Below are positions 12,401 to 27,400 of a stretch of 64,000 nt of DNA, in pieces. Position numbers and translations under genes: made by a program. Each line of letters starts with the position of its first letter. Within the stretch, counting starts at the first letter, position 1. The notes below the pieces were generated by a model that ran no database searches, was not told where the DNA came from, and saw only the letters and a list, made by a program, of their open reading frames with translations. Where the stretch lies: positions 62,001 to 126,000 of the forward strand of contig JAAEAF010000374.1 in the NCBI GenBank assembly GCA_011037195.1, written 5' to 3'. The stretch is from Triatoma infestans. Lineage: Eukaryota > Arthropoda > Insecta > Hemiptera > Reduviidae.

Positions 12401-15400
12401 ATATTTTTACCATAAGTAGATACTTAAGTATATATTAAAAATAGAAATTTCTTTGTTTTTCTTTTTTTTTTCCTTTATTTCGTAGTTATTGGTTTTGTGT
12501 TTTGCTTTTTCTGTTTCCACAGGGACCTGCCGGACAGCCGGGCAAGAATGGCTTCCCGGTATTTTATTTTTAATTTTTTTTTATCATTTTATTTTTTTTT
12601 TTTTTAAGTCTGAGCCAATTGATTTAGAGTAGCATGTTTGGCATGTTATATTATATATATATTTTTTTTGTTTTTATTGTTTATAATTATAATAAATAAA
12701 TGACAATTGAGGAAAAATATGTTTAAAAAAAATAAATAAATACATGATTATTTCAGTAATAAAATTATGTTGCAGGGATTCAAGGGAGCAAAAGGGGATA
12801 GGGGATTTTTGGTAAGAATTATAAACAAAAACCAAATCAGATTTAAAGGTTTTTTTCCTAACAATTTGGTGGTGGACTAACAAGAGAAACTATTAATTAT
12901 TAACCCGTATATAATTTAGAACAACAAAAATGATTTAATTATTGACCTAAATATTTTTATTTGATGAGAATGACACGAATTTTAAAATGTTTTGTAGTGA
13001 TGGGTTTATATTAAAGGGGTGGGGAGGGGGTCAATTGTATTGTTTATGATTTTCTTGTGATTGGGCAATATGCATATTTTAATTAATGTGTTTAAAATTT
13101 ATTGATTATGAAACACGAACTTAACACCACTCTTAACTAGAAGTACAAGCGGATCTTTAAACTCCTAGAGTTGCTTGTGATTTTTCTTTGGGTTTTTTGT
13201 ACGGATGATAGAGCGATTTGGGTTCATCTACAATCACTGGTTCCCAATGTGGGCGATATCGCCTCCCTGGGGAACGATTCAGGAGGATGATGGTAATCAA
13301 CCTCGGTGAAAAATTGGGCGGCGTTAAATAAATAAATGAATAAATAAGGGGAGGCGGTGAAAGAATATAGTTGAGCCTTATCTCTAAACTGTCTTTTTAG
13401 ATTTGTTGCAATTGCTAGTGATATCTGCAACGTCGTTAAATTTACGGAGCTCCTAGTTCTTAGAATCAAATAAGATCCTAGAATAAGATTAAACCCGATG
13501 GTCTCCAACTCTATTGAAAATATACATTCATGTCGCTCGGAAAAAATGGAATCAAGCTTGGTCACTGATGGGCATTACAATTACGAATAATCTGCCTCTC
13601 CATAGCCTGCTATTTGCAGATGACCAAGTGATAATAGCCCAAGATCGGGAGTACATGGAATATATGATGCGCAAAGTAATAGAGGCCTATCAAAAATGGG
13701 GTATAAAAGATAAAACAAGCGGAGAAGATCTTACAATAGAAGAAGACATAAAAATCCCAAGGGTTGAACAATTCAGATACTTGGGTTCTGTCATCAGTAA
13801 GGATGCTTCCAGCTCTTTGCAAGTCTGTGTTATCAGTATCACACTGTCTGACAAACACATCCTGAAGATAGGCGAACGCCCGAAACCGGTCGATGACCGA
13901 CCACAAAATGAAGCAGGCTATCACGGAAAATGTCTCTATTGTTTTCCAGCTCTGTGGAACTATACAACTATACCACTATGTGCCGCTAAGACTTGGACCT
14001 TGAATAAGGCTTTAAGGGAGCAGCTTCTGGCCACCGAGATGGATTACTGGAGGAGAGCAGCATGGTATATCAAGCCTTGAAAGAGTAAGAAACGAAAAAA
14101 TAAGAAAGAAAATGAAAGTTTCAAAAAATGTGCTGCAGAAGGTGAGAGGAAAAGAGGCTTGGATGGTAAGGCCATGTAAAAAGAATGGAAGTTGGAAGAA
14201 TGACTAAAGAGATCCTAGACTGGGAAGCCGAGGGAAATATGGAGAAGGGGCAAACCCAAGGAAAAGTGGTTAATGGCGTCCGAGAAAGCCTCCATGGTTA
14301 CGGAATGACCGAAGAGGATATCCGGGATAGATCCAGTTGGGGGCTGAAATTAAAACAAATGTTTGGTTGAGGAAAACCTCAGCATTGAGGAACTTCTAAA
14401 AAAAAAAAAAAGTTTTAATAAAGATTCCTTTTCTGAAGAAATTTTGTAAATTATAATTCCAATTTGGAATATAAATTTTGACACAACTTAGTACACTGTA
14501 ATAATAAAATCCTTGGGCATTGCATATTCATGTACATTTTAGAAATTTAATCTTACTAATGTCCTTCAGTAGATGGCGGTAAAGTCTTATGTTACTTCGG
14601 TACAATATTTATATGTGCTTAATCTCATTTGTTGTATACATAAATTTTGATAACCACTTTTTTTGGCGTACACCACTTATACACAGAAACCATTCTACAT
14701 AAATTTCTTAGTGAAAAATACATTCTTCATTCGTTTAAATTTATAATACGAAGTTATTATGCAGATGTAAGGATACTGCATTCAAAATAATCAAATTAGT
14801 GTATGCATTAACTATATTAAGTTTTATCAGCCATCCTGTGTGGCATTCTAGCTTTAATTAAAGCAATTAAAGAAATAAATGGCTATGCTTCATCAGCGAA
14901 TAAAATTACAAACACAAAACACAAACACTCATCAGTGCTTTCCAAGTCTATTCTTTATTTTCTCTTACTACCGTAAGTACATATTTTGAGATCCCTCCTC
15001 CCTGCTTACGAAAAAAGAAACCTGATGTAAAACATACACTACTTGCTCTTACTGTAATTAATACAATTTATTGGGCAAAGTTTCTTCTTTTTTTTTAATT
15101 GAGTTTACAAAACGTTTAGTTGAACTTACCACGAATCAATGTATATCTGAATGTATTTTGTGTGAGCGTTGTCCTCTGTTCCAAGGCTTATGAAGCTTAT
15201 AGTGACAGTTTAAATTTTAATCTTACTGCCAGGTTCCTCCCCCTACAAAAGCCCCTAAATTCAATTTTTCGGAAAAAAATCCGGTATTTTATCCGTTGCA
15301 GCATGCATATTAGTTTTGTTCCTGACCGGTTTCGGATTTTCATCCATCGTGAGAGCAAATTCACCAAGTTCATGTAGAGAGTTCACTTCAAGGAAATGTT

Positions 15401-18400
15401 TCTGTAGACTCACACTTGTTGGTTGTATATATGTGTGGGAAGGTTATCATATACATATGAGGTTATCATATATATATATATATGAGGGAAGAATAACCTT
15501 CCCACATATATATACAACCAACAAGTGTGAGTCTACAGAAACATTTCCTTGACGTGAACTCTCTACATGAACTTGGTGAATTTGCTCTAATGATGGATGA
15601 AAATCCGAAACCAGTCAGGAATAAAAACTAATATGCATGCTACGGACGGATAAAATACCGGATATTATACAGCATTGCGGACCCACATACACATTTTCAA
15701 TTTTGGAAAAATGTTTCAAATCCAAGTTATATATGTATGACCTTTTAGGTGGTTTCTGCGGCCATTTTCATGCAAAACACATGCGTTTCCGGGTTGAGAC
15801 CGCGCGCCATTATTTATTTTCAGATGTTCATTTTTACCGTTTATGTTCAAATTCACCCCTAAGCATTTGAAGTCTGTGGTCAGTTTTATCTTCTGACCAT
15901 CCAAATCTAAGTCTTTTATGGGAGACGATATTGGCATTTTTCCAAATAATTTTCCAAGCCCCGCTTTGCATACTCCTCTATAAGTTTCCTTATCATATAT
16001 GCCGCATCTTCATGATCTGAGATAACCATCCCATATTGGTCAGCGAATTGGAGTCACAAACCAAGATCATCAAAAAAGTATGGTGCCCCAGTTGGCCTGA
16101 CACCAACAACACTCAATAGCACTCACACAACACACATAAGACCTGCAGGGATCTGCAGAAGTTGATGTATGCAGCCACAAAGTTTTAGCGTCCCCCTAGG
16201 CCAATCCCACTTATCATCCCACACACAGTCACTCAGCTTACATGTTATACATGTTATACATCTTCACGGACGATTACATACTATGTACCAATACTGACAA
16301 CACCTAAGAGGGCTGCAGTAGTTCTTTGTGGGCCCAATAGATTTGCGAATCCTATTGCCACTTTTTCCGAATCAGTTTTTTTTTTCCAATTTGAAACGAA
16401 TAAAATGAATGGATTAACAACAGATGGATTCTACAAAAAAAGAAAAAAGAACCGCTTAAAAAAAAGGTGTAGAAATCTATAAATCTGGGGGGGCGGGGGA
16501 ATATAACCAGTAAATTGAGAATTTCCTACTAACCTGGCAGAGAGAACAGTGTACTTGGCTAGTATAACTGTTATAACTGGCACACTCTAACAGAAAGAAT
16601 GCCAAAAATTCCAGAGAATGACGGTCACATCTCTTCTTGCTGTTCTAGATATACAGATATAGCAGAAGGTTCGTAATAGTAGAGTGGCATTGTAGGGGCC
16701 AATAGGGGGCGGCGGCACTAACACCTACATAGACATACCATACACACACACACACACACACATACATACATACATATAGAACTGACATAAAGATTTATAA
16801 ACTCTTTCTACCGGAGGCAGTAGCGTGAAGTCTCGTATCCGGAGACGGCCGCCTCTACCGGTAATCGTTGCCGCTACAACCACCCCCGCCCCATTTACTC
16901 AAACCCATTTGGGACCTTCACATTTTCTACTACTACCCCGTTCCCATGTTACACCTCTATTCATTTTTTTCAACACACTCATTTTTTCTTTCTTTTTTTT
17001 CTTCCTAGTGGAGTTTTTGCTACCAACCGACCGTGATTCCACTGATAAGTACAGAGCGGGTCCTTTTTTTTTCCTTTCTCTTTTTTATATGTTACATGTT
17101 CCAACAAACTGGATATACTGGAGTCACAACCAAGGACAAGTTCCGTTACAATCTCTTTCTTGACAGCTATAATATAATATAAAATGTACTATCTCAATTT
17201 ATTATATACCTTTTTATATTCATTTTTTTTTTGTATAACTGTATATATATATATATATAATCTTTCATTTCAACAATAATGTTTCATTTTTTATTTTGGA
17301 AATCTGCCATTATTTTTCCTTTTTATTTTTTTTTCGTTTCAACTCAGCATTCAAAAGTTTTGTTTTCCTGTGCGTCACTAGGTCAGTAAATTCTAGTAAC
17401 TTTTCATGATAAAGTAACCCCTGTGAAACACTCAAACGTCTTTCTGTTACTTACAATCTTTACTATTCTTCTAAGTGCACAATTTTCATCATAGATGGAT
17501 ATTTTTTTTTTTTTTTTTTTATGAATTTTTCGTTGTCTTTAATAAATGGGTAGCCCCCCAACCCCTGTGACGCAACAGCCTATGAAGAGCCAAGGCTTGC
17601 CAGTCGGCGATTTCAATAGGGGGGGTGTGGTAAGCACGCCGCAGTTCCCACGCGGTTTAGTTCCGGCCTTCGCTACCTAGGGCGCTACTAACTGTAGCTT
17701 CCTACTTTTTATCACGATGCTGGGTCAACACCGACCAAAGCCCCCACGGAAATCGAACCCTGAATTCTCGCACAAAAGGCAGGTGCACTAGCCACTAGAC
17801 CAACGCGTGAGAACTTAATAAATGGGTAGAACTTAATAAGCGGCCCCTATACGATCAATAATATTGTCAATATTGGTATTGACAATATAACCATCAATAC
17901 TCGTGCTAACCGGTCTCAACACTTCCATTACCTTACACGATCAAGATTATCGTCAATATTTTTGTCAGTAACTTTGCTCAATACTTACTACTTCTGCCAC
18001 TAGGAGAGTAAATCTCACGTGGTCAGTAAAAGCACACACATACACACAGACCATTTGTAAAAACCACTTTTTGCAGATTCAAGTTACCACAAAACGTTAT
18101 TTCCGGCGAAATCACAATTTCGAAAATTTTTAGAGAATCGCAACACTTTTTCTTACTAGAAGTAAGAGAAATTAAAAATTAGGACACATATTAATTACTT
18201 TAACGAAGGAACATTACACTTATCCCTTCTCAAACAGGCAGTGATATCATTTGGATATCACCAAATGGCTTACACATTCTCTACACTTCCATCCATAGAC
18301 TCTAGGTTCTTGGGCGAAAACTCCATCTTCATAACATATCCAGTGATTTGTTTAAGGCTTGGTATAAAATCCTTCTGCCCAGTAATATAGTACAATTAGG

Positions 18401-21400
18401 ATGTTCAACTGTTTAGTAGCCGATAGGTCACCAATGTTTGATAAGAAAGGATTAGATTGTCGTAGGGGATATGTTATTGCGATCTTAAAGACCTGTTGTA
18501 CTCCTCCCCCCGGGAACCTTCTCAGTGCACTGCCCATCATCGGGCAGTTAGCTGTAAAGACTCTTAGGAAAAATCTAAGGGTTGGATTCGAACCCGGGAC
18601 CTCCGCATAGGAGTCCAGATAGCTACCCCTGAGAAAGGAGAAATTCATTTTACTTTTTGTTGGAATATTGTGCCTAGCGTATATCATTGCATTTTTATTT
18701 CGATCTTTGAGCAGGTGATATGATTTTCCATCTATGGTGGTTGGTTTGGTTGTCAGATTTTTTTTTCTCGAAAGTGCAGTGTTTTAATAAAGGAACACAG
18801 TAATTACACTTGTTATTCACTGTGACTATGTCGGTTCTGGAAATTATACTTATTACTTAGAGTAATGTGTCAAGAACGATAAGATGAGAATGTTGATAGA
18901 TAATAACTTCAAGATGAATTCTTGTATGAACTGTCTTCGTAAACTGTATGATTTTTAATTTATGGTAGTCTCATTTGTGATGCCTTTTTATGTACAAATT
19001 CTGGGCTCCTTTTTTTTAGAGATCTGAGCGGAGTTTCCGTAGTGGATTGGGTCATGTCAGTGACAGTGTTCTGTTATGGTGGTGTGACTTAAAAGAATGT
19101 TTCCACCATTATGTTTGGTTTGGATAGTTGTTTTGATATATCTATAAGTGGGAGGTTGTTCGAATACGCAACACTCTACTTTCACTTGATATATTATTAG
19201 AAATTATACATATTACTTAGACAAGACTTTTGCAAGCTTAAACTTACAAAGTGACTACGCGAAACTGTTGGTAATGACATCTTCTTTGATGAATTCTTTC
19301 TCTTCTAGGGATTTAGTTAAGTTAGGATAGTTAATATACCAGTAATGTTGTGATGGTCGGGGCATATCGTAGTGATTTGGTGATGTTATGGGTTTGTCAG
19401 TGGCGAAGTAATGTGGTGGTGGTTATGATGTATGAGGCATAATGTTTTTACCATTTAACCATGTGTGATGAAGCACACGCTAATTGGAAAAGAGAAGGTT
19501 ATAATAATAATTTGTACAGGTTAAACTTGGGGCGCTAGTGCGCTCCAGCTAGACCTACGAGGTGTGTAAATTAAGTAATGAGACTGATTTTTTATCTTTT
19601 TTTTATTCAAATAAAATTACAATTCAACATTGTCCCCTTCAAAGTAATTACCTTGGGAAGCCACACAACGCTGAAGACGATTCTTCCATTCGTCATAGCA
19701 GTGCTGGAACTCGGATACTGGAATAGACTTCAGTTGGTCGGTTACGGCTGTTTGAATATTCTCCAATGTTCCAAAATGACGTCCCTTGAGGTGATTTTTC
19801 AATTTGGGGAACAAAAAAAAGTCACATGGACTCAAGTCGGGTGAATAAGGAGGCTGAGGAGCCACAGGAATGTTATTACTGGCCAAATACTCATTAATGT
19901 GAAAGATTTTTCGGAACCATTTTTGCACAAATTTTTCTCATCCCCAATTCATTAGTCAAAATTTGATGAACGGTTGTGTGAGTCAAATTCAACTCTTCGC
20001 CGATCATTCGGACTGTCAAACGACGATCTGAACGCACGAGATCGCGGATTCTGCCAACATTTTCGTCGGTTCTTGAAGATGAAGGCCTTCCGCTGCGAGG
20101 CTCGTCTTCAATTGATTCCCTTCCTTCTGCAAACGACTTAAACCACCTAAAAAACCTGTGCTCTCGACAAAACATTGTCTCCATAGGCCTGGCACAGTTT
20201 TTCAAACGTTTCCGTTGCACTGTGCCCAAGTCTGAAGCAAAACCTGATAGCACAACGTTGCTCGTAATTGATGTCACTCATTTTTAAAACGCACTGAAAA
20301 AACCTTGCTCACAAAAAAAGTCACTACGGACAGTGCAACAACTCTAGCATTTTCAAATTTGCACTGGACGTGTATCAGATGTTTACTTGCCCTACCACGC
20401 ATGCGCCGCGTCTCCAGTGTTGCCAGATCGAACACTAGAAAAATCATCTCATTACTTAATTTACACACCTCGTATAAGTGCCACTGGCAGAGCTTTCGTA
20501 GATTTTGTCTGGAAACGACGTTACACGTGTTGTATTCGAGGAGGAAAAACCATCACCATCCCTATTTGCGGGAGTCCCACTCCAAGATTTCTAACTCTGG
20601 TTTAACAGAAAGAACTGAATACAATATACTCTAAAAATGAGTGGGAGGACCCCAGTTCGAATCCAGCGTATAACTAAATTTTATATTTGTTTAAAAAATG
20701 TTAATAGTGAAGTAGGTGCTTCCGCCCCCGTCCACGACACCTAATTTGGTAGTTGGACGTTAAGCCCGCCTGAAAAAATAGGCATTACTTTACTTTACTT
20801 TACTTTTACTCTAAAAATGATTGCCACAATAAACTCAAAGAGGCTCGTTGGCGTAGGCTAGCTATGCAACCCCCTCTCTTAAAATCTCTCCCCCTACTAC
20901 CTTGTTTGATTCTCTCCATAATAAATATTCTTGTTGAATGTAAAAACGTTGTTACCTATAATTGTTAATATAAAAATAAAATCCTAATCCAAATTAACTG
21001 CACTAATAAAATTAACATTAAAATTTCCTCTTTTGTCTAATTTTAAAATTAATTATTTATTTTTTTGTTGCATTCATTCTGCATGCTTTTGCCTATATAC
21101 TTTTATTATATTTGTTATTAATTACATTGTCTTCAATGAATATTTTTAGATTCTTTTTTTTTTTTTTTTACAGAATTAATTTTTTATTATTCATTAATTA
21201 CGTATTAACTTGTTTCTCCACAGGGACCTATCGGTTTAGACGGACCTAAAGGAGATCCAGTGAGTAACATTGTTTTTATTATCTATCTTTTTATTATATA
21301 TAAAACATTTTGCGGATCTTATCCAGTTAATTTTATAAAAACAAAGTGATCAGTATGGATAACTTAGCTTTAAATGCATACTTAGAAAACAAGCTTTAGC

Positions 21401-24400
21401 TAAAAAAAAAAAATAAGGCTTCCTATTGAGCGTTTCAACGATATTTAATAATTAACCAATAATTAAGAAAAAATTAAAATAGTAATCATTAAAATTCATA
21501 AAATCAAATTCATCAAAATTTCAATCATAAAAGTTCAAGGTAAAAATGTGTAATCAAACAAAATGTGGTAAAAAGGTAATCCAAAGAGAGATTTTGGATT
21601 GGGAAGTAAGAGGAAAAGGAAGATACGAGAGCGTCACAACTTATAATAATTCGTCATACTTATTACAATGATATAGTAATTTAAAATGTAAAATCAAGTT
21701 TTTTGTAAAATGCTGTTAAGTATTATAGGAAACTCTTGTAAGAAAAAAAAGGAAAAAACGCTTGTAATCTGCACTTACTCTGTAAAAGACATTAGTTTGT
21801 AAAGAATTATTGATTATTTTACAGCCTCAAAATAATGGTAGGGTGTGTTTGATGTTTGAATGGAATAATGTCAAGCATTTTCTTTTTTATATTAGAAATA
21901 GCGGATTAGAGTACTTGCTTAGTAAGGAGATTTATAAAGTCAGAATGAGTTTTAAGATTAAGAGAGCGAATATGAGAAATGTCAGCCGAAGATACCCTCT
22001 TGATACTATGTGTTTTTGAATAATTAGACTGATATGTCTGTAAACTCTTTTTGATGGTGAAAAATTGCTACTAAGGATTCTTCTTTTAGACTCTTGATGT
22101 TTTAAGACATATTGTTTTCAACTGATTTAGACTGCAACTCAGATTTTACGAAATCAAGATCTGTTAGCCGTATCAAAAGCTGGCGTCACTTAGGGGTATC
22201 AGTTGCGCACTACATAATATCAGTAAAGTAAAGTAATGCCTATTTATTCAGGCGGGCTTAACGTCCAACTACCAAATTAGGTGTCGTGGACAGGGGCGAA
22301 AGCACTTACTTTACTAATAACATTTTTTAAACAAAAATAAAATTTAGTTATACGCTGGACTCGAACTGGGGTCCTCCCACTTACAAGTCCATGCTCATAA
22401 CCACTACACCAACACCCGCCCCCACTACATAATATCAGTAGCGTAGGATTTTTGGTAGTACCAGATTGTGGATTGTTGTAAGGGATTATTGCACGGCGAC
22501 TTGAAAGATCTATTGTGTCCTACGGAGCACTGTCCTCAGAGCACTGCCGGCCTCCAAGCAGTGTTCTCTAGCTACAGACAACACTGTCTATCACCGGTCA
22601 GTGAGTTGTAGAGGCTCCTTGTAAGAAGAGAAAATCTAACTAAGGGCAGCATGCTGAATAAGAACCCGGCCGTCCGTGTTGCTAGTCCAGCGCGCTACCT
22701 CTGAGCCAATCCCTTCTTTCTCCCTTGGCCTACGCCAATTAACTAGGGACGGAGACCCTATTTTGTATACTGTGTTTGTCCTTGACTGTAAAGGGTAGAG
22801 TGTATGTATTTGTAAGTGTGGTGTTACTAAGAAGAAGAATATTTGAAGAACATTCTCTTGGAGAACTTTGGTTTAGCTTAGCCAGTTTAAGTGGTTTTGC
22901 AATAATGGCTGATCTAAGAGCTTTCCATAAGAATTTTTCTATGTCTTAGTAATATACTGTTTTTTTTAATCCAAAATTATAAGCACTTGTAGTTTTTTCA
23001 TGAGCAAACTCTCTATTCTGACTTTATTTTTTAAATAGCTTTTTTTTAAGTTATTCTTACAACAGTTTTGTACAATATTTGTGATTATATAGTTACAGCC
23101 AGTTGGTAAGTATATAATACAATGCACTTATTTATTGGCAGTATTGCTATTTTAAATATAGCCCTGAAGAATACCCCCAAACAAAGGGTCGAAACTGAAA
23201 AAAAAAACATATTGTAATGCAGTGGTGCTATCTACGAGAGGAAGTAGGAACATCAAGTTCTCTTAGTGGCCGCTAGGAAGCGCTAGCGATGCGCTCTAGT
23301 TTTTTGTAGAAGAATCGAGGTTTTTTCTAGAAGATTCTCCACCGATATAAATAGTGGGACCATAGAAAGTTGAGAGAGTTTTTCCAGTTACAAACGAAGT
23401 GTACGTTTATGGAAAATGTATAAAAAGTGAACAAAGTGAACTTTTGTGGTTTAAATTGTGAAGTAATTATTATTAAGTGTGGTTTTTTTGTAATTTATTG
23501 TGTATAACAAAAAAATTGGTGTTTTCTTTAGTGAAGTTTAGAGTATTTTATCTATACGAACGCACTTAAAACTAGTTGCAGTAGCTAGTTTACAGGGAAA
23601 AACGTTACAATATTGACCTAAACCTAAAAAATAAATAAATACAGATTTCACTAATAAGATAAAGTTATGCAAACAAATAGTAGAGTTAATATAAATGACG
23701 TAAATAAAAACTGAAAAAAAAAAAACAAACAAATTAACTGGATATGACACTGCCATTTTGTAAAAAGTAAAAAAAATAAATTAAAAGTTCTGTAGTCAGA
23801 TTTTTCTGGGGAAAAAAAATTAAATTACCTTATGTTTTTTCATATTTCTCTCTTCCCTTCTTGTATTAGCGACAATTCATTAGTTTGTTTTTCACAGGGT
23901 AGGCCAGGAGAGAAGGGTCAAAAAGGTGAACTTGGAAGTCCAGGATTTGATGTTTATGCAGCTGTAAAGGTATTAAATATTAATGTTTTTCCATTTTTTA
24001 TTCTCTTTCAAAATAATAAAATAAATATAGGAATACATTTTTACAATTAACTATTACTGTTTTTATCTCAAATAAAAAAAATGACAACCGTGATATGTTT
24101 TGTTTGTTGTGTGAGTTTTTATTACTAATCACAAGATATAAAAAGTAAATATTATTCAATTCACTTAATTGATTAAAAAGTTTATTATATTAATCTTTTA
24201 AAGTAAGTACTGATTAAATTAGTATAATAATGAATGATAGTGATTTATATTACCAAAATCTAATTAATAGCAATTAAAAGTCTTCCAATTGATAAGCGCT
24301 CCAATAGGATCGTTAGGATAATAAAAATTTATTACATTTTAATTAAAGATGGAGCTTATTACTAACTTAGTAAACAAGAGTAATAACTATTATCGCATTT

Positions 24401-27400
24401 CATTCACTATAAACTATGTTTTTTATTATATTGGTATGTTGCGTTAATATTGCGTATAGGGACTGAAGAGATCGGTGACTACCCTCCGAGGAGGTACCCT
24501 AGGATATGCTGAAATTGTAGCTGTTAAGGTAAACAATATGACCATCGCGATATAATCAAATTATTATACCCAGTAGATTATCTATCATCCATCGGTGTTC
24601 ATTTCGTAATTGTTTAATCGTTTTGTCTCTCTCTCTCTTCTGTTAGCTAGTTTGTATCCTATTTTTTGCACCAAAAATATTTTCTTCTTTTGAACTATTT
24701 TTTTTTGGAACATTTATACTTTTTATGGATTTCACAAAAAAAAAAATACACACGACCTTTCATTTCCTTTTCTGGTTATATTTTTTTTTTTTTTTTTATT
24801 TATCAAAGAAATTTCGAATAAACTATTCTTTTACGTTAGCTAAAAATTAACTGGATTTATCCACCTGTTAGGGAAAGGGAAGTATAAGGTTACTAGGAAA
24901 GGTTAGGCGGGAGCCTGGTGTTGAGAATACAGTAAGAAGGTTGCAACCTCTTGTGTTAACTCAGTGGTTCCCAAAGTGGTCCCTACGGACCCCCAGGGGT
25001 CCCCGGTATCATTCAGGGGGTCCATGGAAAATTAAAATTGATTTGGGGGTCCCTGAACAACGTCATGGTGTCCGCGCAAGGTTTAATATAAAATAATAAA
25101 ATTGTGATCCATTTTTATTATTATTGAAATTAGCAGTATTGTACAACTCGGTAGAAAGATACCGAGGCTTTCTGGCATACTTAAAACAAGCTGTACCGAA
25201 TGTATTTTCAATACATTGTGTCATTCATCGACATCATTTAGTCGCAAAAAATCTTAGTGAACGTTTGCATGGATCACTAGATTATGTCATTAGAGCAGTT
25301 AATAAAATCAAAAGGAATGCCTTCAATGAGAGATTATTTGCTCAACTTTGTTTGGAAAATGACGAAGACTATAATCGTTTACTACTTCACACAGACGTAC
25401 GTTGGTTATCTAAAAGTGCATGTTTGAATCGATTTTATTCAGCTCTTTGATTCAGTGTTGGAATTCCTGGAAAGCAAAGACAATGATTTGCGACACAATT
25501 TAATTAACTCAAAAAGTGACATAGCCTATATGACTGATTTATTTGCCAAATTTAACGAAACTAATTTGAAACTACAAGGTGACCAATTAAATTTAATCAA
25601 AACTAAAAGCGTAATATCTGCGTTTGTTGCAAAACTTTTCTGTACAAACAAAACTTGGGAAGAGGAGAATGTTTCAGTTTCCAAATCTTTCGAAATTGCA
25701 AAATAGAGATGAAGATTTGCTTGTTTACTGTCAACCCTTAACGGCTCTTCATGCAGACCTGAACCAAAGATTTGAGGATATTCTTCACATGGATATTCCC
25801 GACTGGGTGTTGAACCTTTTGCGCGTGGACAAACTCAGATCCCAAACACAGATGAATCCATACTAATACAGGAGCAGCTTATTGAAATATCCACAAATGA
25901 AGAACTTAAACCAATGTTTGAACAAGGATACCACAAATTCTATATACAAAAACAGATCCCAATTTTATATCCTGCATTATGGGTTATTGTACAGAAGTTG
26001 TTGACTACTTCCCCGTCTTCCTATTTGGTAGAACGTAGATCCAGTGCTGTTATGAACCTCATCACAAAAAAAAAGAAACCGACTAGAAATTAGTGCTCGC
26101 GGGGATTTGCGGTTGCTACTCACAAACATTGAGCCGGACATAAATACATCACGTTCATCCAAGTCATTAATTTTTTATTTTATTTTAAACAATAGTTATA
26201 ATTTCAATAAATACTTCTGCAACATTGTAACACACCTTTTTCCACATTTTTAGAAACAGTGAAAATCCATAAAAAAAAAAACAAAAAAAAACAGTTCATT
26301 ATTTTCGTTAATTTTTCTGTAAAAAATGTGTCATAGCTTTTTCCATTTTCAAAGATTCAATAGAAAAATCCGAGCACTTTTTTTTATATTTTGTAGATGT
26401 ATTATTAAGATTTACTATTTTTTTTTTTTTCTATAATTATATCAGTAGATGATTATTTGGTTGACAGGGGTAGTACATAGGAATTTTTTTTACTTATAGT
26501 AAAGTTTACTTCTTTTTTAACATTTCTTTTCAAATTGCACGATATATTTTTTTTTTTTTCTATTTCATATTAATAATTTTTTTTTTTTTTTTTACTTTCT
26601 ATTTATTTATTTAACATTTATTTTTTTTTCATTTTAATTGTTTTTCTTTTCCATTCATAAATGGTTTTAGGGTCTACAAGAACAGGGCCATAACATTTCG
26701 GCGCAGAGTGTCATTATGTTGAAAGTAAGTTTTAGAAAATAAAAAAAAAATATATAAAAAAAAAAAAATTCAAATTGAAAAACCAAAAAAAGACTTGGAA
26801 AAAAAATTAAAGATAAAAAAAAAAAAAAAAAATTGTTACACATAATTTAATAAAAGCACCTTTCGAACGCATTTAATAAAACAAATTAAAAAACAACAAA
26901 AAAAATTAAAAACCAAAACTTAATGCACTTTTGAAAAAAAAAAAAAAAAAAAAGAGAGAACACTTTGGGCCAAAATAAAAAACAAAATTTTTGAGTTTAT
27001 TTTATTATTAAAATTTAAAATATTTCATTAATTATTTTAATATAGTTATTGCATGATTTAAGTAAGAAGTGCATGATAATATTAATTATATATTCTATTT
27101 GCATGATAGTAGCGTATAAACTATTTTCTTTTTTATTTCAAATTTATTTGTCATTTATATTTTATTCTTCATAGTTAGTTTTAAATGGGCAGAAAACTTG
27201 AATTCAGGTCACAATAGGAATTGTATGTATCCACAACAAAAAAAAAAACTAGTTCTGTTTTTATGATTAGTATAAATTGCCCTAGTCTATGATTAATCAC
27301 CTATCAGGAGTTGATCAGTAGTAGCTAAACTCTCAAGAGCTTCTTTTATTTAGTTTTTTACACATAGTATAAGCAATTTCACGCGGCTATTTAGTGGAAA

